A stretch of DNA of 64,000 bases from Acidiluteibacter ferrifornacis (GTDB taxonomy: Bacteria > Bacteroidota > Bacteroidia > Flavobacteriales_E > Vicingaceae). The stretch spans positions 113,098 to 177,097 of the forward strand of contig NZ_WWNE01000018.1 in assembly GCF_009909615.1 (NCBI RefSeq), read 5' to 3'. Shown here one piece after another: positions 27,534 to 34,823 of the stretch (within the stretch, counting starts at the first letter, position 1; the number at the start of each line of letters is the position of its first letter). A program made the translations under genes and the position numbers. The notes under the pieces were generated by a model, which saw only the letters and a list, made by a program, of their open reading frames with translations, searched no databases and was not told where the DNA came from.

Positions 27534-28112
27534 TTACGGCCATTTAGCAGGGTTATTTATAATGTATGCTGTAATTCGTTGAAATGATTCGTCATTTCGG
27601 ATAATGTGATCATGAAATCGGGGTTGCCATGCCATTGGCAATTCTAATCGGTTGCAATATTTGGTTACGGCCGATTTATAGGAACGTATGATGGATGAAA
27701 TGGTATTCGACGATGGCGAAATGGTGGCCATTTGGTCGTTTTTGATTTGGGTTGTTTTTGGCGTTGCGTTGTCCGTTGGGACGTTGGTAGAGACGTTGCG
27801 TGCAACGTCCCTACGGTCATCTGTTAAATATTTATCATTTCCTTGTAAAATTAAAATCCCATGAACATGATTCGGCATTACCACAAATTCACCCAATTCA
27901 ACATTTTTTGCGTGATTTTTTATTTCATGCCACAATACATGTGCAATAGCACCTGCAGATGTTACCTGCATTTTACCATTTTCTATTTCACCGAAAAAAT
28001 GGATGCGGTCTTTGGTGCAAATGGTGATGAAATAGGCCGCATCGCTGCCATAATCCCAATTCTTTAACCTTGCAGACTCGCTTCTATATTTTCCTCTAAA
28101 TTTTTCCTTCAT
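27534..28112 (-). CDS. RAYT/Y1 transposase-like protein (REP-associated tyrosine transposase)
   Basis: This 192-residue single-strand DNA HUH nuclease relative of IS200/IS605 TnpA has the HUH signature MPNHVHGI (His-x-His near 82-84). Other markers are the N-terminal NWDYGSDAAYFITICTKDR, the SYKSAVTKY segment with candidate catalytic Tyr, and the C-terminal IIRNDESFQRITAYIINNPAKW. RAYT genes are domesticated single-copy genes that act on REP palindromes. Unusually, a REP-like palindrome (27787-27814) lies inside this coding sequence and encodes about nine residues between the two conserved halves. No IS ends are visible. Confidence 0.88.
   Translation of the reverse strand: MKEKFRGKYRSESARLKNWDYGSDAAYFITICTKDRIHFFGEIENGKMQVTSAGAIAHVLWHEIKNHAKNVELGEFVVMPNHVHGILILQGNDKYLTDDRRDVARNVSTNVPTDNATPKTTQIKNDQMATISPSSNTISSIIRSYKSAVTKYCNRLELPMAWQPRFHDHIIRNDESFQRITAYIINNPAKWP
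27787..27814. repeat. REP-like palindrome embedded in the RAYT gene
   Basis: The arms GTAGAGACGTTGC (27787-27799) and GCAACGTCCCTAC (27802-27814) are complementary at 12 of 13 positions around a 2-base loop. Part of the arm (GGGACGTTGG) recurs at 27778-27787. It is read in frame within the transposase (residues about 100-110). This class of palindrome, centred on GACGTTGC...GCAACGTC, is common in Bacteroidota genomes. Confidence 0.8.
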
Positions 28113-28243
28113 CAGGCTTGAAACTGTTCTAAATTCACGTCTTCATCAGGCAGATAAATGGATAATAATTGATCAAATTCTTTTTCAAGAATTTTCTCTT
28201 TTGAAAAGAATTTTGGGATAACTCCAAAGTTCTTTTCAACTGC
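28112..28243 (-). pseudogene. Remnant reading frame overlapping the RAYT start
   Basis: An open frame of about 43 codons ends in a TGA that overlaps the RAYT ATG by one base. Its sequence (FFSKEKILEKEFDQLLSIYL near the middle) has protein-like composition, but there is no in-frame ATG, GTG or TTG start before that part and a stop lies immediately upstream. I read it as the C-terminal remnant of a decayed gene, possibly still serving translational coupling; it could also be chance. Confidence 0.35.
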
Positions 28244-28313
28244 CTATTTTCAAATTACTAAGATAAAGGAAACCTTATTCGTTCTCACACCTTGTTGAAA
28301 AATAAAGTGTTAA

Positions 28314-28342
28314 AAAAAGCCTGGCACAAAACCAGGCTTTTT
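28314..28342 (-). terminator. Terminator of the 526-codon gene
   Basis: The perfect stem AAAAAGCCTGG/CCAGGCTTTTT (28314-28324 and 28332-28342) has a 7-base loop and lies 20 bp past the stop at 28362. The flanking A and T runs make it usable on both strands. Confidence 0.9.
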
Positions 28343-28361
28343 AGAGTGTCAATCAGTGCTA

Positions 28362-29942
28362 TTAATGCTTTGGAGCAGCAGAATCTCCATTGGGTATAGC
28401 AGTATATAGCTCAATACTAGTAGGTAATCCGTAAGGTTTGCGCTTTCTATTATCTTCCTTGGTGGCGGTCACAGTGGTTATACAGGTATTCCCTTTTCCA
28501 CCATCTGTTCCTAATGAAAGGATAACTTCGTTTTCATCTTGATCGATAAATCCCACGATATACATTAGGGGTACCACCGTTAAATTGGTATAGGATACAC
28601 CTTTATATTCAATCTCTGAGTCGCTTTTAATCACTATCGTTTCAGTAGAGTTTTCCGTAACTTTAAGAGGAGCACCTGAAAATCCCATCAATGGCACTAC
28701 GTTTAGCAAAGAGATACCTGAGAATTGGGCAACGTTGTAACTTCCTGAAATACTTACTACCGATCCATAAAAGTTGCCAACATTTTCATATGCACTTTGA
28801 TATCGGCGTGTAAAATGGATGGTCAGCTCACTTCCTACGGGATCATTAATTGGGATAGTTAGCGTCCAATTGTTTCCATTGTTTATAAAAGACATGGTAC
28901 TATCGAAGGTATAAACGGTGGTAGAAGTGCCATTTAAAGAAACGCCAATGGTTACTTTAAAATCTTTTTCCGTTTTTCCGTCTTTTACGCTTGTTTTGTA
29001 CTCTCCTTCGATGGAAATGAATGCATTTTCAGTAAATACTTGAGAACTGGAAGCAAGGGGGTAGAATCCTGCAAAATTGGCTAAATCTTCGCTTTGGGTA
29101 TTGGTTCCCTTTACTGGAGCCTTGATAGGCGTAGAGGTAACTGTTTGTATCGAACGAGGAATAGAAATTTTGGTGCCCTTTAATGAAAAAAGATCGTTAC
29201 ACACTTTACCCCCTTCAGCAGAGGTTCCCATGATGATGCTGTAATTCAATAGCCCATCTAAGGAGCTGAAAGAGAACACATACATATTTAGGTTGTAAAT
29301 GAAAAGGTCAACGTCTTGCAAATGTCCTGGACCGCCGATTGGATTGGTGTAGTTGTATTGAAGGGAGTTGTCAGTTCCTATTTTTAGGATTTCTGCACCT
29401 TTTCCTTTATCGTCGTAGTAAGTACCGGCATACATTTCCATTGGAATAGGGTTGTTGTAAGTTTTTCCATTTATGGATGTTTTCGCTGTACTATCTCCTT
29501 CAGTGATGGTTCCTTGAAAAGAGGAGGTTATTTTTTGGTCGTTGTCTTCACGACTGAATTGAAGGGTGAAGTTGGGTACACCACTGTTTTTTCCTCCTTG
29601 TGCTGTTAAAGTCATTCCTGACCAAGTAACTGACTCGAAATCGCGATGAGGACCAGTCAAATGATACACTTTGGAAGAGGTTCCATCTTTTGAATATATA
29701 AGCGCAACATGAGGGGTAACGACTCCTTTATTGACTAGTAAATTGGTATCGATAGTAAGGAAAGCACCAGTATCATTTAAGGCATAATAGCCGTTGAAAG
29801 AAAGTAACGGTTCAGCTTCTCCGATTGGATTGGGATAAGGAGTATTTTTATCGGCCAACTCTAAAAGATAGTGGTGTAGCTCTGTTAAATGTTCAGCAGC
29901 TTTTTTAATGGTTGGAATAACGGATGTGGTTAAAATAGACAT
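28362..29942 (-). CDS. Unknown beta-rich protein built of two homologous halves
   Basis: I do not recognise this 526-residue protein. It has no signal peptide or membrane helix and is rich in Thr, Ser, Gly and alternating hydrophobic residues, suggesting beta structure. The two halves look duplicated. NGYYALNDTGAFLTID (near 49) matches AGFYPLASSSQVFTENAFISIE (near 290); LQFSREDNDQKITSSFQGTI matches IHFTRRYQSAYENVGNFYGS; and IIMGTSAEGGKVC matches LSLGTDGGKGNTC. The gene stands alone, with a strong terminator behind it and a 538-bp gene-poor region before it. An N-terminal helix (about 8-30) precedes the repeats. No function can be given. Confidence 0.8.
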   Translation of the reverse strand: MSILTTSVIPTIKKAAEHLTELHHYLLELADKNTPYPNPIGEAEPLLSFNGYYALNDTGAFLTIDTNLLVNKGVVTPHVALIYSKDGTSSKVYHLTGPHRDFESVTWSGMTLTAQGGKNSGVPNFTLQFSREDNDQKITSSFQGTITEGDSTAKTSINGKTYNNPIPMEMYAGTYYDDKGKGAEILKIGTDNSLQYNYTNPIGGPGHLQDVDLFIYNLNMYVFSFSSLDGLLNYSIIMGTSAEGGKVCNDLFSLKGTKISIPRSIQTVTSTPIKAPVKGTNTQSEDLANFAGFYPLASSSQVFTENAFISIEGEYKTSVKDGKTEKDFKVTIGVSLNGTSTTVYTFDSTMSFINNGNNWTLTIPINDPVGSELTIHFTRRYQSAYENVGNFYGSVVSISGSYNVAQFSGISLLNVVPLMGFSGAPLKVTENSTETIVIKSDSEIEYKGVSYTNLTVVPLMYIVGFIDQDENEVILSLGTDGGKGNTCITTVTATKEDNRKRKPYGLPTSIELYTAIPNGDSAAPKH

Positions 29943-30480
29943 GATAATTGTTGGGTTATGCTACAACGTAGCGGTTAGTAAAATGAATCAAAATCCCTTA
30001 AGGAACTGTTTAATATTGATGACTCAAATGTCCGATGAATGCAGTGTTTGCCCTAGGTAGAAAATACCTGATTTACAAAATGGGGTACTAATACCTATAC
30101 CTAATCATCTTTTTTAATAAAATAGAAGGATGTATTTAACGCACAGGAAAGTTGGAGTTAACCGCATTATTCATTCGGAGAAAGGCTTCATGGATTGTGA
30201 CAACTGATGTATATAAAAAAAGCGACTTGAAATTGCTTCCAAGTCGCTTAGATGATAATGCTGCTATATGTTACTTCAGGTATTCATTGAGTGCGTTTAT
30301 GTATAACGCATGGAAAGCACTGCTCGAAAATGGATTCTGACTAGTTACCAAGTTTCGATTTTATACAGCAAAGTTGGCTTTAGGTAGGCCGCTTTAATAT
30401 TTCAGCCCCATCTTTTTCAGTTGTTTGGCTATTTTCCTGTTCTTCGGTTGGCCTTTCATACTGAATCGTTCATTCACAAA
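29943..30480. other. Gene-poor intergenic region
   Basis: No convincing gene lies here. It holds the promoter side of the 526-codon gene and one copy of the shared hairpin (30222-30247). A 27-codon frame also directly follows the stop of the next gene in the same frame (30399-30477 approximately; ...NRKIAKQLKKMGLKY). A 62-codon plus-strand frame at 30152-30340 runs through the hairpin and is not protein-like. Confidence 0.6.
30221..30248. terminator. Shared hairpin, copy 1
   Basis: The stem GCGACTTG/CAAGTCGC (30222-30229, 30240-30247) plus one flanking A-T pair surrounds a 10-base loop, with an A run before and TT after. The 26-base core is identical to copy 2 at 32006-32031. It lies about 230 bp past the stop of the beta-barrel gene and may act as its terminator. 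Confidence 0.6.
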
Positions 30481-31341
30481 TTATTTGGGATGATGACCAG
30501 GTTCCCATATTAAACGAGCAAACGAGCTCAGCCTTTGATTTTCTCTACTAACAGGGATACCAGCGACAATGCCAATCAAGAGATTGTCGGCAATTCCGAG
30601 CCGCATTTGCGGACGAATGGTTAAATCGAAATCTTCGTCACTAAAAGTTTTGTTGAATTCAAGTCCGATGAAATTTCGAGTTCCCATTATCATATAATGA
30701 AAGCTAGTATTGACATCATAGGTGGTATGAACTTTATTGGTACTGAAATACTGCTCCATCTTAGGGCCGGTATAAAGTAAAGAATGAAAATTAGTACCCC
30801 AGCGTTTGGCCACAACAAAAAACGGATTGTAGACATTTCCTTTGATAATTGGGTTCCCAAAATTTTCAAAATCCGAAATTTCAAATTCATTGATATATCC
30901 AATTGCCATTGAAGTAGAGGTGGGTTCACTGACAAAAAATGACCATTGGGCAGCAACCTTCAAACTATTTAGACGGTGGGCAGGAATGGAGTCATTTGCT
31001 GTTCCATTTACTGGAGAATAGAATGTAAAAGGCAGTTCTACTTCCAAACCCAAACGATCAATTGGAGCCCATTCATATTCTATCAAGGCTTCGTAGGAAT
31101 CAAACTTTAAATTGTCGGTTAGGCCTAGTCCTACGTTCCATTCTTTTTCCCCTTTTCTAGCGCCTAAGTCTCGGATTAAATCAATGTATAAGGGTTCGGC
31201 GTGTAACACTTTATCTGGTCCCTGTTGGTTTTCGTATTGCTGAATGTAAATGCTATCCTTTTCTTGATCAGTGTTTTGTGAGATGGCAGGTGCGGCGTAT
31301 GCCCATACCAAGTTTAATAATAGAAATGTTCTGATATTCAT
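30481..31341 (-). CDS. Putative outer-membrane beta-barrel protein
   Basis: This 286-residue exported protein has a signal peptide (about 1-21, TFLLLNLVWAYAAPAIS). The remainder shows alternating amphipathic strands typical of an outer-membrane barrel (for example KVAAQWSFFV, SMAIGYINEFEI, FIGLEFNKTF) and ends in a strand SFARLIWEPGHHPK. The segment HAEPLYIDLIRDLGARKGEK is recognisable as a conserved block in uncharacterised Bacteroidota proteins. A small membrane protein is encoded 80 bp upstream on the same strand. Substrate is unknown. The stop is followed in the same frame by a further 27 open codons. Confidence 0.7.
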   Translation of the reverse strand: MNIRTFLLLNLVWAYAAPAISQNTDQEKDSIYIQQYENQQGPDKVLHAEPLYIDLIRDLGARKGEKEWNVGLGLTDNLKFDSYEALIEYEWAPIDRLGLEVELPFTFYSPVNGTANDSIPAHRLNSLKVAAQWSFFVSEPTSTSMAIGYINEFEISDFENFGNPIIKGNVYNPFFVVAKRWGTNFHSLLYTGPKMEQYFSTNKVHTTYDVNTSFHYMIMGTRNFIGLEFNKTFSDEDFDLTIRPQMRLGIADNLLIGIVAGIPVSRENQRLSSFARLIWEPGHHPK

Positions 31342-31421
31342 AAGTGATTTGATTTTATGCTATTAAAAAGTGCCCCATGTATCAGTTTACATAGGGTATT
31401 AAAAGTGAAATAAAAGTCAAA

Positions 31422-31808
31422 TCAAGCTTTGGGTGGAGGACTATCTATTTCTAGATAGCTAGAAATAATTTGCACATCAAAATGAGAGAACGAGTTTCTT
31501 TTTTTTATGAAAGGGTTTTGGCAATTTAGGTCAGATGGTGTTAAATGAGCCAATAAATCAATTTTGACTATTAATTCTTTGTTTTGATCTTCATTTTCTG
31601 GTTCATCATATTCTGCTATAGCGTTTTCAAACCCCATGAACTGCTCAATAACGATTTCTACAATACTCTCTTGATCATTAAAAAGGAAATCCTCCTGAAT
31701 AATTTTATAATTTGGGTCGACGTTATCCACGCTGATGTTTAAAAGATACAATCCCATAAAGCCCCATAAGAGCCTAGTGAAAAAAATGTTGCGAATTAAA
31801 CTCACCAT
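31422..31808 (-). CDS. Small exported or membrane-anchored protein of unknown function
   Basis: This 128-residue protein has one N-terminal hydrophobic segment (FFTRLLWGFMGLYLLNI) that could be a signal peptide or anchor, an acidic middle (IAEYDEPENEDQNKE), and a short C-terminus ending in SPPPKA. I do not recognise a domain. It lies 80 bp upstream of the beta-barrel gene and is probably co-transcribed with it, suggesting a shared envelope role. Confidence 0.6.
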   Translation of the reverse strand: MVSLIRNIFFTRLLWGFMGLYLLNISVDNVDPNYKIIQEDFLFNDQESIVEIVIEQFMGFENAIAEYDEPENEDQNKELIVKIDLLAHLTPSDLNCQNPFIKKRNSFSHFDVQIISSYLEIDSPPPKA

Positions 31809-32005
31809 AATTTAGTTGGCATCATTAAAAAGGTAGATTTGGAAACGATTAACCATCGAACGAATTTAGCAACATTTATTTTGCTGTAGTGTAGTGAGCA
31901 TTTAATTTTTAGATAGTTTAAAATTTTAGATTGATATTGTTTTTCTTCACACTGTGTTGAAATGTAATGTGTTGATTTATTTTCGTCATTAATTAAAATA
32001 CAAAG

Positions 32006-32031
32006 GCGACTTGAAATTGCTTCCAAGTCGC
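32006..32031. terminator. Shared hairpin, copy 2 (terminator of the VOC gene)
   Basis: The stem GCGACTTG/CAAGTCGC (32006-32013, 32024-32031) and its 10-base loop are identical to copy 1. It lies 32 bp past the stop of the VOC gene (32064), with a T-rich tract following on the minus strand. Confidence 0.75.
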
Positions 32032-32063
32032 TAAGAAGTGGTGTGTATTCCTAAAATTCTCAA

Positions 32064-32576
32064 TTATTTGCTATAAGCCCCTGAAGAATAGGTTAATTCA
32101 TAGCTGTGCGTATAGATTTCAAAAACAATTCCAAATGGGTCTTCCACGTAACACATCTTAAATGGCTTATCATTCGGATAATATTCTCGAATCGGCATTC
32201 GTTGTTTTCCTCCATTGGCTACTATTTGCTCAATTAATGCTTCAATATTGGGGTCTTGCACACAAAAGTGAAATAACCCGGTGTTGAAAGGATTAAATTT
32301 AGGAGCTTCTTTTACCCCATGAGGGAAAGTAAACAACTCCACACCAATGCCGTCTGAAGTTGCTAAATGGGCAATCTCAAAAGTTTCCCAATCATCACCA
32401 AAAACATCAATGCACATTTGCCCAATGGCAGTATCTGTTTCCTTCTTTACGATGGATGGTTCCATAATGACATACCAGCCCATTACTTCTGAATAAAATT
32501 TCACAGCTTGATAAATATCTGGTACCGTGATGCCAATGTGTGAAAATGATCTTGGATATTTTTTATTTTCTTTCAT
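32064..32576 (-). CDS. VOC-family (glyoxalase/dioxygenase fold) protein
   Basis: The chosen start MKENKKYPRSFSHIGITVPD at 32576 gives 170 residues; an earlier in-frame ATG at 32636 would place 20 unrelated residues over the divergent promoter. It has the paired beta-alpha-beta-beta-beta modules of the VOC superfamily, with likely metal ligands in FSHIGITV, GLFHFCVQD and the C-terminal GIVFEIYT. It is transcribed divergently from an HxlR-type regulator, which probably controls it in response to an electrophile or quinone. Its substrate is unknown. Confidence 0.85.
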   Translation of the reverse strand: MKENKKYPRSFSHIGITVPDIYQAVKFYSEVMGWYVIMEPSIVKKETDTAIGQMCIDVFGDDWETFEIAHLATSDGIGVELFTFPHGVKEAPKFNPFNTGLFHFCVQDPNIEALIEQIVANGGKQRMPIREYYPNDKPFKMCYVEDPFGIVFEIYTHSYELTYSSGAYSK

Positions 32577-32629
32577 TATCTCTCTTTTTTTATGCAAAGG
32601 AAGTGTAGCTTTGTCAAAATAGCAATAAC

Positions 32630-32655
32630 TTACCAAAAAGTAATATAGTTTACTA
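32630..32655. promoter_or_regulatory. Two adjacent palindromes in the VOC/HxlR divergent promoter
   Basis: TTAC-N6-GTAA (32630-32643) and TAGT-TT-ACTA (32646-32655) sit side by side midway between the two start codons. Both have the sort of short symmetry bound by winged-helix dimers, and they could be the HxlR operator controlling both genes. The assignment is inferred. Confidence 0.45.
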
Positions 32656-32695
32656 ATGGAGTATTTTGCAGATTTATAGATTATTACTGTTTAAA

Positions 32696-33007
32696 ATGAA
32701 TCAAGAGAAATACTGTCCGCTTAATTATACCATGAATTTAATCGGTACGAAATGGAAACCAATGATATTATTTCATCTGTTGGAAGGTGGTTTGCGTTCG
32801 GGCGTATTACAGAAACACATTGAAGGAATTTCCAATAAAATGTTCACCCAATCTGTTCGGGAATTGGAAAAGGACGGTTTAATTGTGCGCAAAATTTATC
32901 CTGTGGTTCCACCAAAAGTAGAGTATAGCTTAAGCGAGAGAGGTAAATCGTTGGAGCCTATTTTAAGGAGTCTGGATCAGTGGGGAGAACGGGATAGTAG
33001 GAGGTGA
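32696..33007 (+). CDS. HxlR-family winged-helix transcriptional regulator
   Basis: From the ATG at 32696 (MNQEKYCPLNYTMNLIGTKW) the product is 103 residues, the usual HxlR length. The family motif CPLNYTMNLIGTKWKPMILF carries the N-terminal cysteine (Cys7) that in several members senses electrophiles or disulfide stress. The winged helix follows (GISNKMFTQSVRELEKDGLI). It is divergent to the VOC gene, and the shared 120-bp region holds two small palindromes. Confidence 0.9.
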   Translation: MNQEKYCPLNYTMNLIGTKWKPMILFHLLEGGLRSGVLQKHIEGISNKMFTQSVRELEKDGLIVRKIYPVVPPKVEYSLSERGKSLEPILRSLDQWGERDSRR

Positions 33008-33099
33008 CAAAATAATGGACTAAGAAAGAAAGGTTATATCATTTACCTATTCTTTTTATAATCCAATATTCAGTTTTTATTTCTTTTTGCTATTACATC

Positions 33100-33579
33100 C
33101 TAGCTTTTTACTTTGATAGGTATCCATATTTCTTCATCAGAATTAGGGTCATTATTTTTATAATTTTCACCCAAAACCTCAAAATGTGGTCTATCGTCCA
33201 ACTCATATATGGAATGGGGTAGCCATTCTTCGAATATATAATTAAAAATAAGAGGGTTATTGTTTAATCCTTTGTAATCAAAAATGGCGTAGAGTCCCTC
33301 CACTAAATCAAAAGTTTCCATTTTGGCAGGGATGAATTCATAACTCGAAACTTCAACTGCAGCCCATCTTTCAAATAAGTTTGAAGGACTAAAATCAACA
33401 AAATGATTAGAATCATAGACCACCATTGAAATGAAGTTTTCATTCGATTTATTAGTAATTCCTTCATGATTAGAGTTAAAGTTTTTCCACAATTCTTCGA
33501 TGCAATAGTCTGAAAAACTCATTTTTAATCGCATGCCTATTAACTTTTTTTGGGGGAGTTTTTTTATTCTTGATTGCAT
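33100..33579 (-). CDS. GyrI-like/AraC effector-binding-domain protein
   Basis: This 159-residue stand-alone small-molecule-binding domain belongs to the GyrI/SOUL-like effector-binding class. It shows the typical RWAAVEVSSYEFIPAKMETF strand pair, YAIFDYKG and the late EEWLPHSIYELDDRPHFEVL with its conserved Glu. There is no DNA-binding part. It may bind hydrophobic cations or drugs. It is followed by an empty 90-bp gap and the convergent HxlR gene, and preceded by hairpin copy 3. Confidence 0.8.
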   Translation of the reverse strand: MQSRIKKLPQKKLIGMRLKMSFSDYCIEELWKNFNSNHEGITNKSNENFISMVVYDSNHFVDFSPSNLFERWAAVEVSSYEFIPAKMETFDLVEGLYAIFDYKGLNNNPLIFNYIFEEWLPHSIYELDDRPHFEVLGENYKNNDPNSDEEIWIPIKVKS

Positions 33580-33676
33580 TTTTAGTAGTGATTTTTAATT
33601 GTGTCGGATGGATAGAATAGATAAAACATTGTAACTATTGTAAAAATAGGCATTACATTGAGGTGTTAAAAACAAA

Positions 33677-33704
33677 AGCGACTTGAATTTTCTTTCAAGT
33701 CGCT
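33677..33704. terminator. Shared hairpin, copy 3 (terminator of the nitroreductase operon)
   Basis: The perfect 10-bp stem AGCGACTTGA/TCAAGTCGCT (33677-33686, 33695-33704) has an 8-base loop. The stem matches copies 1 and 2 but the loop differs. A and T runs flank it, and it lies 28 bp past the nitroreductase stop. Confidence 0.85.
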
Positions 33705-33731
33705 TTCATTAATAATTGGTTGTTCCCTTAA

Positions 33732-34365
33732 TTAATCCATTACTGTTATTAATTTATCTTTTGGCTTTCTCACCTTTTCAAGGTTAACTAGCCAATCTTT
33801 TTCAGCTTCTCTATACCCGATAGGAAGCATCACACAACTCATCAATCCCTTCTCTTTTAAACCTAAAATTTCATCTACGGCAGCAGGATCAAATCCTTCT
33901 AATGGAGTAGCATCAACCCCTTCAAAAGCTGCTGCTGCTATAGCTTGTGAAAATGCAATATAAGCTTGTCTTGCAGCATGATTAAAGTTTTCCTCAGCCT
34001 CTTTCTGTGGATAGCTGTTTAATAGCATCTGGCGGTAATTTTCCCATCCTTCGTTTTTGAATCCACGGACCTCATTCGTTAAGTCAAACATATAGTTGAT
34101 TCGATCAGCTGTGTAGGTGTCCCAAGCCGCAAAAACCAATAAATGCGAACAATCGGTTATTACTGATTGATTCCATGCCACCGGCCGTATTTTTTCTTTC
34201 AATTCTTGGTTGGTAATTACAATGATCTCAAAAGGCTGTAATCCACTTGAAGTAGGAGCCAAAGAGGCCGCTTCTAATATGTTGTCTATTTTTTTCTTGA
34301 GGTACTTTTTGGCCATTCATAGCTTTGGCAGCGTATCTCCAATTCAATTTTTCTAATAATTCCAT
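33732..34365 (-). CDS. Nitroreductase-family NAD(P)H oxidoreductase, reading frame broken by an A7 tract
   Basis: This FMN-dependent nitroreductase has the family segments ASLAPTSSGLQPFEIIVI, AAAAFEGVDATPLEGFDP and SCVMLPIGYREAEKDW. The intact downstream frame starts only at 34316 and lacks the family N-terminus. That N-terminus is present in another frame from an ATG at 34365 (MELLEKLNWRYAAKAMNGQK), four bases after the MarR stop. The two frames join at seven consecutive A residues (34289-34295): removing one A restores VPQEKIDNILEAAS and a 210-residue protein. It is a recent frameshift, a phase-variable tract or a sequencing error. The operon partners are an OhrR-like regulator and DoxX. 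Confidence 0.85.
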
Positions 34366-34369
34366 AATT

Positions 34370-34819
34370 CTATTTTTGTTTGTCTTTTAATATTTCAATC
34401 CATTGATTCAATTGATGTCTCATTTGAATAACATCATCTAGCTCCACCGAATCAGACAATAAATGATCTAACATTTGCTCAGGAATAAGTTTGGCCTTTG
34501 CTTCTAAAGCTTTGCCTTTATCAGTTAATTTCACTTTCACGCACCTTTCGTCGTCACTAGATCTGTTTCGCTCTATTAATTCCTGCTTGGCCATTCGTTG
34601 TAACAACGGTGAAATGGTGTTGGTTTTTAAAATCAATTTTTTCGCCACGTCGTTCACCGAGATTTCATCGTTTTCCCAAAGTACCATCAACACCAAGTAC
34701 TGAGGGTAGGTGATGCCCATTTTATCCAAATATGGTTGATAGGCTTGTGTAATCAATCTTGAGGCTGAGTACAATGGGAAACAAATTTGGTTGCTCAATT
34801 TTAATTGTTCTGTGCTCAT
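34370..34819 (-). CDS. MarR-family regulator of the OhrR redox-sensing type
   Basis: This 149-residue winged-helix regulator has the OhrR-type N-terminus LSNQICFPLYSASRLI with reactive Cys13, in the position of the peroxide-sensing cysteine of OhrR/MgrA. The DNA-binding part follows (VNDVAKKLILKTNTISPLLQRM, then the wing RSSDDERCVKVKLT). It sits between DoxX and the nitroreductase with gaps of 4 bases on either side and probably represses its own operon until oxidised by organic peroxides or quinones. Confidence 0.88.
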   Translation of the reverse strand: MSTEQLKLSNQICFPLYSASRLITQAYQPYLDKMGITYPQYLVLMVLWENDEISVNDVAKKLILKTNTISPLLQRMAKQELIERNRSSDDERCVKVKLTDKGKALEAKAKLIPEQMLDHLLSDSVELDDVIQMRHQLNQWIEILKDKQK

Positions 34820-34823
34820 AAGT

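Noticed and set aside
27534..28112. Complete IS200/IS605 insertion sequence
   Set aside because: No left and right end hairpins flank the gene and the protein is RAYT-like, so it is better read as a domesticated single gene.
30152..30340. Plus-strand frame of 62 codons
   Set aside because: It runs straight through the terminator-like hairpin at 30221-30248, has no conserved-looking sequence and lies opposite the local gene direction.
31802..32026. Minus-strand frame of 74 codons upstream of the 128-residue protein
   Set aside because: Its start region overlaps hairpin copy 2 (32006-32031) and the composition is low-complexity with no signal or domain; more likely the promoter region of the downstream gene.
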